In this document: positions 30,917-43,900 of the stretch, in pieces
How positions within the stretch are numbered: the first letter of the stretch is position 1
How the letters are laid out: each line of letters opens with the position of its first letter
Source of the DNA: Brevipalpus yothersi
Lineage: Eukaryota; Arthropoda; Arachnida; Trombidiformes; Tenuipalpidae
Reading direction: 5' to 3'
Length of the DNA: 64,000 bases
Assembly (NCBI GenBank): GCA_003956705.1
Contig: QZCP01000656.1
Location: 1 to 64,000, forward strand
The notes under the pieces: generated by a model
What the model saw: the letters and a program-made list of their open reading frames with translations, nothing else
What the model was told of the DNA's origin: nothing
Database searches by the model: none
Translations under genes and position numbers: made by a program

Positions 30917-31267
30917 TGTGGACAATATGGACTGATATTTGTTTTCACCTCTAAGCCCGTGAACTTGATTATCATCACGATCAGTAATTCTCTGAGATAT
31001 TAGTAGTTAATCTCCCTTATCAGAAAGTATGGACACAACTGATGAGTTATTACGCTTGAATTATGGTCTAATTAATTTTGAAACTTTTCATGAACATTCT
31101 TCGAGCTTAATTTACACATTTTGTTTCTGTTATGATTATATTTCTTTTTCATCAACTGCTTGATTTATTGGTATGTTTATTCAAACAAAAAGAATTGCTA
31201 CACATTTGTTCATGCTTGAAAATTTTTCCATTAAAGTAAATTTGTTGTTGCACAAAAAGTGTTCCTA
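30917..31267. other. Convergent spacer
   Basis: The 3' UTRs of the 30.4-kb gene and the convertase gene meet here. Two TTTATT sequences (minus-strand AATAAA) near 31163 and 31178 could end the convertase transcript. Confidence 0.5.
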
Positions 31268-33928
31268 TCATGATTCAGGAAGGAAATTGTCCATTTCAGG
31301 TGATTCTAATGATTCTAAATCAAAGTCTTCACCAATATTCTCATAGTGTCTCTTTCGACTCATATGGTATGGACGCTCTTTCGTACCATAAATGTAGAGA
31401 GCCAATTTTGACATAGTTCCCATTCTCTTGACTTTTGTCTTGATTTTTTGGAGATGAAAAAAACAAAATCAGATGAATAAACAAAGAAAATGATTTAATC
31501 ATTTGTCCTTATTAATTCAACTTACCCTGTCCCTGATCTCTAGGATCCAATAGCCTTGTGGTCTTTCGCCCCAAAAGTGGATGGATGTGAATAGCCAATT
31601 CTGGAAGCCTTCTGTTGATTTATCTTTCGATCTCGGTCTCAGCAACATCGAGCTGGTATCTTGAGTGATAAATTGAAATATTATCATTAACATTTGCATC
31701 ACAAGAAAGTAATTATCATTTCATTTGATTAAAAATAAAAGGTTAACTCACTATATGGTGAAATCAATTCTATTTCCAAAGCACCTCTCATTTGGTAATC
31801 AATTGATGCTAATAATTGAACATGTTCAACGTAATTCACTTCACCAACACTTCCCCTACATCCGGTAACATTAAAAGCAACCCTCAATCGAGAATCGGTG
31901 CCAACTCGTAGATATTCTCTGACAGTAATGATGATGAAGGAGGAAAAACCGTTTTAACGAATGGAATTTTGATTGACTATGAGGCAAAAAAAATCTTCAT
32001 ATCTCACCTCAACTGTAGGCCAACATTACAAAATCTCTGAGGAGGTACACTAGGCCATTTTTTGGCCCATCTTGTCAGCTTATCAGCATCGAGCAGACCA
32101 AAACCAAATTTATCGTTGAACAATAGGCCAGCACCATTTCGACGCCATCCAGGATTACTTTTCAATGGATACACCTGAGATGTCCAAACAATCAAGTGTT
32201 GAATATCCCTCCAGCTCAGATTAGGACTGGGATTGGGAAGAAAATGAAAATTTATCAAAATATGTGAAATGTATCCAAAAGTTTGTGTATTACTTTGCTT
32301 CTAGAACCAAAGCCAAAATGCCAGCAGCGATAGGAGCTGCTGCTGATGTTCCAGTATGATCATTTGTACATCCATTGTTAATATCAGTTGTGGCCACTTT
32401 TCCTTCTTTCTTACTACCACTCGAGAAGGTAACTGCCAAAGTTGATGCACATCGTTCACCATACCATGGAAATGATCTGTCAAGACAGAGGAATATTTAT
32501 GGATGTGTGTCTTATGTGAATCATTGAAATGCCAGACATATTACTCACCCATTTTGAGTAACACTTCCAATTGATATTGTGTATATTGAGCTCGCATATC
32601 CATCACAATTGCAATTATCCTCACTATTACCACCATTTCCAGAAGCCCATACATAGATAGATCCTCGTCCACGACGACCGTAGGATGTACCTCGAATCAG
32701 CGCTTCTTGAGCCAATCTTTTCGGTCCTTCAACTGTTTCACCATTATCAGCAGGTCCCCATGAGGCACTATAGATATCAACGATTTGATGCTGATAAGCT
32801 AAACTTCGACCTTCAACAGCATCAGTTATTGTTCCATCGAGAAGCTTGATACCTGCAAAGAAAATTATCATGAGAAAGTTCATACATCAATTCGTGGTAC
32901 ACTTCGGCATGATTCCTTGAAATTTATTATATTTACCTGCTATCTGGGCATTGAATGCGATACCAACTCCACAAAGAATATTATTTGCCATCATGGCAAC
33001 CTCACCAGCACATCGAGTTCCATGAGCATTTTCTCCACCCGAACGAGGACTTGGATCACTGTCATCCTCGTTAAAATCATAGCTAGCGGCAGGATTCTGA
33101 TTCATACGTTATAGAGAAGGAGCAATAAGTTGGGCATCGAAATAATCGAAACAATTGAACTTACATAGTTGCCATTCAGATCCATGTGAGTATATTCAAG
33201 ACCTGTGAGGAGGAGAAAAAATTTTCAGATGCAGTAAATAAGATGCAATTAAACTGACCATCATCAAGAATAGCCACAGTGATTCCACGACCAGAATAGC
33301 CTCGACTCCAGGCTTCCATTATTTTGTGACTTTTGTGAATGTTGGTCAGTTCATTGGTGATGTACCATTGTTTGGTGAAAAGTCGATCATTGAATCGAAT
33401 TGCTTTCTTTTGCATTCCTAATGGTTCAGGAATAGGTGCCACAAACTCTGAGCCAGCGATATTAGGCTGTAAGATAGGTTCCATTTGTCGAATTCCTTTG
33501 ATCTTATCAAGATTAGTCAACTTATCTCTGTCTTCAATATAGTCCCTCTTTTGACGATCCAATGGAATCAACAGCTCTGTGAATTCGATTCCATCATTTG
33601 CGGCAATCTCACGAATAATGTCAATGCGTCGGGTGAATTTATCATTGATATGAGGAGCTATGCTGATTGTGTAGGTGTTTGGAAATTCTGGTAACTGATG
33701 AACGAAGAATAAAATTGGATCGTCACCTTCCAAAAATCACCATTTCATAATACTTACTTCTCGTACTACATTTAGACCGAATTGTTTGGCCAAAGAGGTG
33801 ACATAATGATGTCCACGGTCACTTCTGATGATAATTTCATTAACACCACTTATATCAAGTTCATTATATCCATTGGATGAGATCAGGGCATTGAGAAAAA
33901 GTAAAACTGATGGGATCAGTGGAAACAT
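31268..33928 (-). CDS. PCSK1: PC1/3-like proprotein convertase (10 exons)
   Basis: Exons 33758-33928, 33259-33694, 33165-33202, 32937-33096, 32549-32852, 32294-32476, 32008-32226, 31752-31918, 31526-31659 and 31268-31438 agree in phase, giving 660 aa. Signal peptide, then a prodomain ending at the RQKR autocleavage site. FNDRLFTKQWYI begins the subtilisin domain with Asp201 (ILDDG), His240 (HGTRCAGE), oxyanion Asn341 (WASGNGG) and Ser415 (GTSAAAP). The oxyanion Asn excludes PC2. VWTSQVYPLKSNPGWRRNGAGLLFNDKFGFGLL is closest to PC1/3. A P domain follows. The tail has no membrane anchor, favouring a soluble secretory-granule enzyme over furin. It cuts neuropeptide and hormone precursors at basic pairs (family knowledge). 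About 55 residues separate RQKR from FND, more than usual. Intron 1 is only 63 bp and hides an in-frame TGA. Subtype is less certain than family. Confidence 0.9.
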
Positions 33929-34872
33929 TTGGAAAAAGGATTAAAATTGAGATATGTCCAGTTGATTTTCAATTGGATTCAAGAATCCATACACTCAGTA
34001 AATTTAACGGTTATAAGTTTTCCCTATCCTTCAAACGACAAATGTATGTGGCATATAAGATATGAGAATTGAAGCATCCGATGTGCCGAAATGCTCTGGA
34101 AGGAAGGATCTGTGGAATATTCCAAATTAAAAATACCATCTTCTGAGAAATTCATGATCATCGATGATAAAGGATGTGCGTTAATTGAACATCATCAATC
34201 TTTTTGATGAGTTTTACCATGATCCATTAAGGTGTTGCACAAATTATCGACGAACTTTTCATCTTACATTGTAACCAATAATTGTTATTCAACAGCATGG
34301 AGAACTCAAAATATACCTAATAGTGATCGATTCTAATAGTTCTTACCTAATTCCTCATCCTCATCCACTCTCTCAGATCTTTCCCCTTTCAAGAACGATG
34401 TTCAAAATGAATCAAATGTCAATCAATTTAAACATACCGCTACAAACTTGGCGCCATAAAAACACTCGATCTCTGCATGATTCCATCAACCAGATACATA
34501 TTCTATCAGATAGAATTTCTAACGATCAAAATTATCGTCCTTGTCTCACCTTCCAGACACACACACACACATGGTATCTCACAGCGATAAAATATATACA
34601 CACCTCTGCCTTCTTTATCCAAACGTGATGATGGATATCGTTGGATCGTCGCAACGAACCACTTCATCCTCTTCTTTTTCTACACTTAATTTTTCCAACA
34701 TTTTCTGAGAGAGTGTATAGACTGAAGCGCTATTGTAGGGCATGTTTTTTTATTCTCATAAGCATGATCATGACATCATGCTTACATGATAGCCTCGGTA
34801 ATAGAAAAAAAAGCACACTGACAAACCACGACCATATCACATCATTTTAAGAGAGAGAGCATCATTTTATGC

Positions 34873-34939
<67 letters not shown>

Positions 34940-35291
34940 ATCTCTATCTCTTATGAAACATCTTGTGATATTAGCTTCTGTAAGTTTTATCAATAAACCA
35001 GTTTTTGTGTCAATGTGTATATGATGAGGATCTTTCATTTTTCAAGGGTCGAAGCAAGTTTCTCTCTCAGCATCAAATCAATTCACATTGGATCTGTTTC
35101 TTGTTCGGATGCAAGTGGACGACAAAGTGTGTCCAAATAATTGTGTATCTTGTGGTGTCTCTTGCGGTCCTCTAGTTTTTTCAGTTTGTTAATCCTAATG
35201 TGGACTGAATAAAATTGGGTAAAGTCAAGTGTTCAATTTAAGGTGAAGACTTTACTGCTGAGTTGTGTGTCTGAGAAAGCGAAAGAGCGAG
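33929..35291. promoter_or_regulatory. Divergent region convertase/GBE1
   Basis: 1.36 kb between divergent start codons. It contains a large CT microsatellite (34876-34937), a short CA run near 34560 and AT-rich DNA. Promoters for both genes must be here; no TATA box is convincing. No coding sequence supported. Confidence 0.45.
34876..34937. repeat. (CT)n microsatellite
   Basis: About 60 bp of CT, about 350 bp upstream of the GBE1 start codon. Confidence 0.95.
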
Positions 35292-37428
35292 ATGGAGAAT
35301 ACAGACAAGCCATGGCTTGACATTGAAGTGCCTGAATTGGATAATCTTACTCGACTAGATCCTTACCTAAAGTTACATCTCCATGAGATTAAGCGTCGAT
35401 ATTATCATTTCAAAAAACATCTCGACTCAATTTCGGCATCTGAAGGTGGTCTCAAGGAATTTATCGAAAGTTATAAGCGATTCGGTGTCCATGTGAACAA
35501 AGACAGTAGTATTCGATGTCTAGAGTGGGCACCAGGAGCTGAAGGTTTATACTTGAAAGGTGATTTCAATGGATGGTCCAGTACATCACATCCATACAAG
35601 AAATTGGATTTCGGAAAGTGGGAACTCATCATTCCTCCATTGGAAGATGGCTCACCGGCAATTAAGCATCTTGACAAGATTAAGATTAGCGTTCGAACAC
35701 GAAGTGGATCCTTGGAAGATCGCCTATCACCATGGGCAAACTATGTCGTCCAGCCAGAGACTAGTCTTGTGTATGATCAAGTGTTCTACAATCCGCAAGC
35801 ACCGTACCAATTTAAACATCGGAAACCAAATCCACCGAAAAATATAAAGATTTACGAAAGTCATGTCGGTATAAGCTCTCCAGACTACAAGATTGCTAGC
35901 TACGATTATTTTAGACAAAATCTTTTGCCTCGAATTAAGAAGCAAGGTTACAATGCAATACAATTGATGGCAATCATGGAACATGCTTACTATGCATCGT
36001 TTGGCTATCAAGTTACATCTTTTTTTGCTCCATCCTCCCGGTATGGAACTCCTGATGAACTGAAGAGACTGATAGATGAAGCCCATAGTATGGGTATTTT
36101 TGTACTTTTGGATATTATTCATTCACATGCATGCAAAAATGTGCTCGATGGATTGAATCAATTCGACGGTACCAATAGTCACTATTTTCATGATGGTCCC
36201 AGAGGTGAACATTCATTATGGGATTCAAGATTATTCAATTATTCGAATTGGGAAACTCTTCGTTTTCTATTATCTAATTCTTATTACTGGTTAGAGGAAT
36301 TTCAATTTGATGGATATCGATTTGATGGTGTAACCTCAATGCTATATCATTCTCACGGTATTGGACATGGCTTTTCGGGAGATTATAATGAATATTTTGG
36401 ACTCAATACGGACACTGAAGCCTTTAATTATCTACAATTAGCGAATCACATAATTCATGAGTTTCACCCGTCAAGCTTGACAATAGCTGAAGATGTCTCT
36501 GGAATGCCTGCTCTATGCAGACCAGTGTCTGAAGGTGGTGGAGGCTTCGATTATCGTCTTGGAATGGCCATTCCTGATAAATGGATTGAATTGCTTAAAG
36601 AGAAGCGTGATGATGATTGGGACATGAGTAACTTGGTACATACTTTAACCAATCGTCGATGGCAAGAGAAAACTATCACCTATGCTGAGTCCCATGATCA
36701 AGCTCTGGTTGGTGATAAAACATTAGCTTTCTGGTTGATGGACAAGGAAATGTATACTCACATGTCCACACTTTCTGAATTAACAGGTAAGATTATTAGG
36801 GAACATGCACTCTTACAGATCATTAATTAGAGCAATGTTTTTACTATTTCTTCCCACAGCAATTATTGACAGAGGTATGGCTCTTCATAAGATAATTCGA
36901 TTGATAACACATGGCCTCGGTGGTGAAGGTTGGCTCAATTTTATGGGTAACGAATTTGGACATCCTGAGTGGCTAGATTTTCCAAGAGCTGGAAATAATA
37001 GTAGTTTCCATTATGCAAGACGCCAATACAATCTTGTTGATGATGATTTGTTACGCTACAAGTTCTTGAATAATTTTGATCGTGCCATGAATAATTTGGA
37101 AGAAAAGTGTCACTGGCTTAACACAGAGGATTCTGGTTATGTTTCTTGGAAGCATCAGGATGATAAAGTGATAGTTTTCGAAAGATCAGGATGTCTGTTT
37201 GTATTCAATTTTCATCCAACAAAATCGTTTCCAGATTATCGTGTTGGTGTCCATGAGGCAGGAAAATATCGTATCGCTCTTGACTCAGATGCTGGAGAAT
37301 TTGGTGGTCACAATCGCTTGGATCATAATGTTGAATTTTTCACTTTTCCTCAACCCTTCGCTGGACGTGCCAATTCTTTGATGCTTTACATTCCCAATCG
37401 TACTGGTGTCGTTTACGTCAAAGTTTAA
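35292..37428 (+). CDS. GBE1: 1,4-alpha-glucan branching enzyme (2 exons)
   Basis: Exons 35292-36786 and 36860-37428 join in phase across a 73-bp intron, giving 687 aa (vertebrate GBE1 about 702). The start is the ATG of MENTDKPWLDIEVPELD, which aligns with the family N-terminus. CBM48 is at about 60-165 (GLYLKGDFNGWSS). The GH13 barrel carries ESHVGISSP, nucleophile Asp345 in YRFDGVTSMLYHSHG, acid/base Glu400 in TIAEDVSGMP and Asp469 in ESHDQALVGD. FMGNEFGHPEWLDFPR follows the splice site. A C-terminal beta-domain ends the protein. It moves glucan chains from alpha-1,4 to alpha-1,6 linkage to branch cytosolic glycogen. A possible AATAAA lies near 37664, before the convergent METTL23 gene. Confidence 0.97.
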
Positions 37429-37819
37429 ACATGAATAATAATAATAATAATAATGATAAGATAAGAATCAAAATCCTGCCTTTTATCAGAGAAATTTATT
37501 TTATGATTAAGTTTTTCTAGAGAGGATTCATGAGGTCTCATCTTATATTAGCTACAGTAACCTTCTGAATTCCTTTTTTTTCTGCATCATGATAGCCAAA
37601 GTGCTGATATTCTGACTTGAAAAGTATGATGTTTGCATTCAAAAGAATGATAAAGATTTCAAAATAAAAAGCCACTCTATGCAACTCACCAGCTCCACCA
37701 AAATCAATTTACTACCATCCAGAAGTAAGATGCAAATTTTGAGGTGAGATCTTGATGAATTGAAATCAATATATTGAGACTTTATCAGTGATGAATCTTG
37801 AAAAAAAAGAATCGCAACC
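37429..37819. other. Convergent spacer GBE1/METTL23
   Basis: Contains both 3' UTRs, a short AAT trinucleotide run directly after the GBE1 stop (about 37436-37455) and an AATAAA near 37664. No gene. Confidence 0.5.
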
Positions 37820-38569
37820 TCAAGTGGAAATGATTCTCAATATTATGATGGAATGACTTGATCGACTCGATGAAGTTGCTTCGTCCATTTCGATTTGCTC
37901 ACAAGCAAGATTCCATCGTTTAAGAAGACATTCAATGTTCCAATTTGCATCTCTTATTTGATAAGATGTATAAAAAACAGCTTTCGAATTGGAACGTAAG
38001 AAAAAAGAGACAGAAACCAAGATGCCCTCAAAATCTTTGGGATCATAAAAACAATCTGATGAAATGATATAATCAAATTTTCTACCTGAACTGAGTTCAG
38101 TAAAATCGGAAGGAAATCGACCCCAAGTCAGAGGAAGAACGCGAACACTCCCAAAAGGATTATCAGCCATCGTGCTGACAGGAACATTATTAAGTTGGGC
38201 ATTTTGCTGGATAAGATCAGATTTAATTAGTAAAGAATGTCGATCAGTTATCGTCACTGAGCTTCCAATCAAGGCAGCTACCAGACCACAAGCTCCAATA
38301 CCTCCACCAATTTCCAAAACTTTCTTTCCTTCAAAATCAGCTCGATTCCTGTGAATAAATTGAGCCAAAACACTTGCTGATGGCCACAAAAACAGTCCAT
38401 AATCAGGATCACACACTTCTCTCAATCGAACACTAAAACAATTCGAACCACTCTCATCACCAACCGAAATAATCCTCTCAGTGATCAACTTTTTCTCATC
38501 TTCCTTCACAGATTGCTCCATCGCTTCACACTCACCAACATCCAGCATCCGATGAATCAAAATACACAT
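37820..38569 (-). CDS. METTL23: METTL23-like methyltransferase
   Basis: A single-exon gene of 249 aa. The seven-beta-strand methyltransferase fold is clear. The family pre-motif PDYGLFLWPSASVLAQFI is followed by the SAM-binding loop VLEIGGGIGACGLVAALIG, the motif-II acid in TITDRH, and LPLTWGRFPSDF. ISSDCFYDPKDFEGILVSVSFFL and YTSYQIRDANWNIECLLKRW match METTL23 better than METTL21 or METTL22. METTL23 is a protein arginine methyltransferase-like enzyme acting on histone H3 in vertebrates (family knowledge). The first ATG (MCILIHRMLDVGEC) was taken. A later Met at residue 8 or 17 is equally possible, because the N-terminus is not conserved. Confidence 0.88.
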   Translation of the reverse strand: MCILIHRMLDVGECEAMEQSVKEDEKKLITERIISVGDESGSNCFSVRLREVCDPDYGLFLWPSASVLAQFIHRNRADFEGKKVLEIGGGIGACGLVAALIGSSVTITDRHSLLIKSDLIQQNAQLNNVPVSTMADNPFGSVRVLPLTWGRFPSDFTELSSGRKFDYIISSDCFYDPKDFEGILVSVSFFLRSNSKAVFYTSYQIRDANWNIECLLKRWNLACEQIEMDEATSSSRSSHSIIILRIIST

Positions 38570-40854
38570 GTATCAAAATTCCTCAGATTTCATCATCACT
38601 TGTGAACCGGTAAACAAATGATGCAATATCTAAACAACGCCAGATGACAGCACACAATCAACAATATGATTGCGCAACTTAACTCACTCGAAAAGTTTTT
38701 GAATAACTTTTGCTGATCAGTTTGATTTGAGAACTTGTCCTGGAAGGATCAGTTTACCTATACGTTCCCATCTTTGGTACAAATTTTGTCTGTTCGAATT
38801 TGGTTGATTCGATTGTGTAGTGGAAAAAGTGTAGGTATACTTTTAGCCGGTGATCAGTGGCTTGTGACCATAGAAACTTCGATTAGTGGGATCGTGGAAG
38901 CGTAACGTTGTCGACGATTGGCTCTTCGAACTTGTGTTTTGCAAATTCGATCGTGCGTTCTTGTTAATTGTTACGAGATCACAATAGGAAGTGCATTTGT
39001 GTGTGTATGTGTTCACATATGGTTGGACAGTGGTGACCATAGAGGCTACTGATCAACAAATTTCATTTAGGTGAGTAGTTGGGTGAATAATTTTCGCTTG
39101 ATCGATTCTTACTCCATGGACTCGGTGGGCTGGAAAGACCCAAGGTTTTTCTCGATTATTTGACATTCGCAAGGAAGTGAAAGGAAAAATATTTGATTAC
39201 CCTGATGATTACTATTTATCTATGAATGTTTAATGATCTCGCTTTGGGAAAAGGGAGTTTTATTATTCAAGTTACGATGTTTCTACTAATTTCCTGGTGA
39301 TAATTCTCTTTCGGAACGTTTGTGAAATAAAAATTATGCTGGTTTGATTTCGAATATCATGATAGCAAGATCAGATGTTAAGAATAGACCGGCTTCCATC
39401 GATATTTCATACAATATGATGGTAATCAGATTCAATACTGATCACAATTACCATCGATTAGCCAGCAATTGAAAGGATTGAGCTCATCATAATGATGATC
39501 TTTTTTGAGCCTCTTCAAAACTTTAACATCATCATTACATCTTGATACTGATTGACTGGTCATCGCGCTTCAAGCTAGATATAAATATTCGTTTTTTCTT
39601 CTTCTCGATTAACATATACACACTCTCTTCTCTCATATCATTTAAGCCTTATTCCTCTCATTCACTCAGACAATAGAAGCTTAGACACATTTCCTCTTGG
39701 CTATTCTCTTTTTTGCCCTATTCATAGCTCATAAGCCTTTGTTACTTCAAAACGTGCTGACAGTTAAGCTCAGCTCACAAAACTTGAACGTGCTGATATG
39801 AATTTCTAATTCTGTTCCCAAATGAACACCAGCTGAAGATGATCATATCGTAATTGAAATTTGTATGCTCGTTTCATCATGGCATAGTATATTTGCTCAT
39901 CTTTCACCTCATCCTTCATCATCATCATGTATGTGTGTGTATACTTGAGGCTCATCTTCCTTTTCCACCCACAAATTGAGGTCGATTTTCTGGTCAGAAT
40001 GTTTCAACCTTACAGACTGTATTCCTTTTCCTGTCTGTTTTCCATCCTTTCGATTACTCTCACCCAAATATTTGAGCTCATGTTATTGATATTTAGTCTC
40101 TGAATTTTATCCTACTCTATCATCATAGAGGATTAGTCTAGCCTTGAAACGAGTTCCTCGATTATCTTCGATCATTGAAAAAGATCATTAATGATTTAAT
40201 TGAACAACCCTCTTCATACAATTGCCATCATAATTATTTCTTGATGCAAAATGTCTTTGCAATCTTAAGTTCTATGGGAAAACACCCGTTGCGATGCTAA
40301 AATTTGGAGCATATTTATTCTGCTTCCCTGTATTCGAATTAATTAATCTTACTTCAAAACACTAACTGTTTTCGATCAACAAACAGAACTGATTGACTGA
40401 ATTTTCCTATTTCCTATCTCGGACAAGCTTCGAATGACTTCTGAGAAGAATTTTTTATCCAGAATTCTAATGAATTCTTCACTCAGTGAAACAAGCCCTC
40501 TCGTTTATCACTCCTATGCTGAAGTTTATGATCCTCTCAAAAATGTACACATGACATTTTTTGCCCACAGAGTTTCCACTTCTACTTGCAATTGATCACA
40601 CTTAAACGCCTACGTTATTACGCTCTACTCGAATCATCATTACCAAAATGTTCCTAAGTACACCTAAATCGTAGCAGTAATGATTCATGAATATCACCAA
40701 GAATCGATGGAAAGAGAGATAAATAAAGTGGGAGAGAGAGAGAGAAAAGTTGGAGAAAGTTTTGAGTGAAAGTGAAGATGGACAAAAAAAGTCTTGTGCC
40801 AAAGAGGCAGCGTGCCGTAAAGGTCATGAAAAACTAAAGAGAGAAAGATGAGCA

Positions 40855-40857
<3 letters not shown>

Positions 40858-40937
<80 letters not shown>
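40858..40937. repeat. (CT)n microsatellite
   Basis: About 80 bp of CT, the longest tract in the window. Confidence 0.96.
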
Positions 40938-40938
<1 letters not shown>

Positions 40939-43900
40939 ATCTCTCTTGATTTTGGGATATAAACGCATGATAGATCATTCATGACACCGAGCAACTGAGA
41001 CACGGACTGTGTCCCCCTACAATGGAACTTCTTCTTGCCGAGTGGTGAAAGTGAAGTGAAAAATCAATGGATAGTTGCCATTGTGGGTGAAAACTGAATA
41101 GTTCACTCGTAATTGTTGAACTACTGATCGCGACTATTCCTTTTTGCCACCACTATCATTTACACCTTTGGGACACCTGAAGAAATTTGATTCGCACCTC
41201 TACTCTTCCAAAATTTTGTTGATGAATTTAATCACCTTCTCTCTAGCCTCTCCTAACCTTCAAGCATGGGCAAAACTCTTAACTCTCTCACATTTCATAA
41301 GGTCAAATGTATCGAATCAAATCAGATTCATTTGAAACTGTCCTTTCGAAAAATTGATGGACATTTACTGTTCTATTGTATCAAATTTTTCGTGAGGAAT
41401 CTAAAATTTTTTCACTAAGAAAGAATTTCGCTAAAGAAACCATATTTCGATACCTATATCTTTGTGGGAATGTCCATCTATCCAAAATGACAGCATCACG
41501 ACAGGAAAAAAGCATCTCATTAGAATATTCACACTGGAATGTGTCGGAGAGAGAAAAAAAGTGCTCTAATTAACTCACCTTTTCATACTCAAGTACCATG
41601 CACTTGTCGAGCTGTCAAGCACACGTCTTGTAGGCTTCATGGAATTCTAACTTTTTCTCGGAATAAGTCAAATTACAAACGTATATAACTAAACTTTACC
41701 TTTCACAATACAAGAGTATTCCTCTCCTCCTGACAGTGGTCCAAGATCGCTCCATTGACTTGAATCATCACCAACTAACGTGTGACTGTCTTCAATCATA
41801 GCCGAAAGATGAAATCTTTTTTATTTGATTGTAAACTTTTCCATCAATTGGCATTTGAGTGGTCATTGTCAGCGAAAAATTTCAAACTTTCTCTCTCTCT
41901 CTCTTTCTCTGTCCCTCTTTTTGATTGCTGATTATGGGCTGTCATGATTATGAAAGTGAATTTAAATTCACTTTTGTTTGTAAATAGTTCATCAGACATT
42001 CATCACTTTTTTCCTTCGTCCAAAAGTTTGATCATCTTTTGTGTTTTCCCTTTTTTCCATCAACATCCGCTGAGCCCATCTTTTTTTGTGGTACTTCATT
42101 TTCTTTGATTAACTGAGTAGAGAGCACACAATTTTTTCATATCTCTTTGATACATTCATGTATGTATACATGTATCAATGTTCGGACAGTCAATGGAAAT
42201 CGGGTGGAGTTGACCAGCCTGGGGGAGTGGGCGAAAGGTGCACACATATAGCAAAAATTCAGAGCAATAAGGTATTGTTTTCGTTCGTTTGAACTAATGA
42301 AAACCAGGAAAATAGTTTGTCAGTAATTTGCATGTCATTAAGCTCACCGAACTCAGCGCACTTGGCCAGCATAACCTTTACAGTCATCTTTGAGGCTTGT
42401 GTTAATATAAACTATTTGAGAGGGTTTTTTTCGAGTTGGGTGATTTTTGTTCTCAACTCAGAATTTCATTACAAAATCATGCTGTCAGATGGAAAATATA
42501 TCTTTTCAGATTCATAAAGTTGGTTTCAATCTCATAGTTAACTAGGTGATTCATAAATAGTTGTGAGAATTCAAATTTGTTTCGAAAATTCCGTGGATTA
42601 CGAAATGTTCCACAACAATTACCCACTTTATTTTCGTTAGAATCGTGAAACGTTTCATGAAATCTTCTACTTGAATGTAAGCATATAGGTGTGTGTCCAT
42701 GGTTCCGCAACCTTTGGAATGAATCTAATTTGATTAAGGTGTGAGATTCAGCGTTGAACTTGGCAGCTTTTTTGTCCAATCTTTTTTTCTTGTTCATGAG
42801 CCGGGAGAAAGTGAATATGAACATGGGTGATCAAAATTGTGCAATTTTCGTCTCATTATTATCGTGCATGATGATGAGGCCAATTTTCGGGTTATAAAAG
42901 CGGTGATTCCACATAATTTTCTGGCAGGTTTCAATTCTCATTCCATTTCTATGCAAGAAAAGAAAAAGAGGCTATGCAAACAAGTGACAATAATCGAAAC
43001 GTCAATGACCTCATAATTGACGACAATGGTCATCCCTTGACCATCGGTAGACTGAACAACGACCGTTATCATGTTATCATCGCAATTCATTTGCATATGG
43101 ATGACATGACAATGATTGTGGATTTCAATTCCTCACACGTCGAATCACGATCAAATGAGCCTGATAACAAACGATAATTTTCTGTCCCAAGATGACTTCC
43201 CACATGCATGCAGAATCCACATACACAAGATGAGCCGTGATCAAAGTTAGAAGTTTGAAGGCAAAATAGGCAAATGAAAAGCAATGTACTGGGCCAATAG
43301 AAATATTACCTAATAATGTGATGATGATAAATTTGTCCGTGCTTAGACTATTTCAATCTGACTACTCTTTTTTCGGCTATAAGAGATGAAGAAAGAGAAT
43401 CATTGCGACTTGTATGCTTCCTTCTTGGAATTCAAGTTAATCGAGCAACACGAAATGCGTGCTCACCGGAAGCACGAGAAGAAGAGAAAAAAGAAGATAG
43501 AGAGCCTCAATCGAAAGTATCGCTTTTCTCTCTCTCTCTCTTTCCTCTTCTTGGTCTTCATCTCCATCTCCATCTTCATCATCTCACTTCGTGAGTTCGA
43601 TGGAGCAGCAAACAAATCAGTGGTTACAAAAGATCTTTCAGATTCTTATCAACACCGAGTATTAATGGTCTATTTTATGTTCATTTGTAACATGCCAACA
43701 CACACACACACACTTTGTTCTTGTCCGAATGAGAAAAAACAAACTTGATCAAGGAAATATATACATTTTTTCATTTGATTCATTTTATCTATCTATAAGT
43801 GATCATTTCCCAGACTAATGAGATATAAAGCTTAGTTCACCTGAATTAACAAGATTTATGGCAAAGATTCCGCTTCTGATTGATTTGATTGTAAATTCTG

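Noticed and set aside
43386..43748. 120-codon frame with an apparent membrane helix
   Set aside because: The hydrophobic stretch comes from a CT-rich patch (SLSLS), and there is no splice, promoter or codon support.
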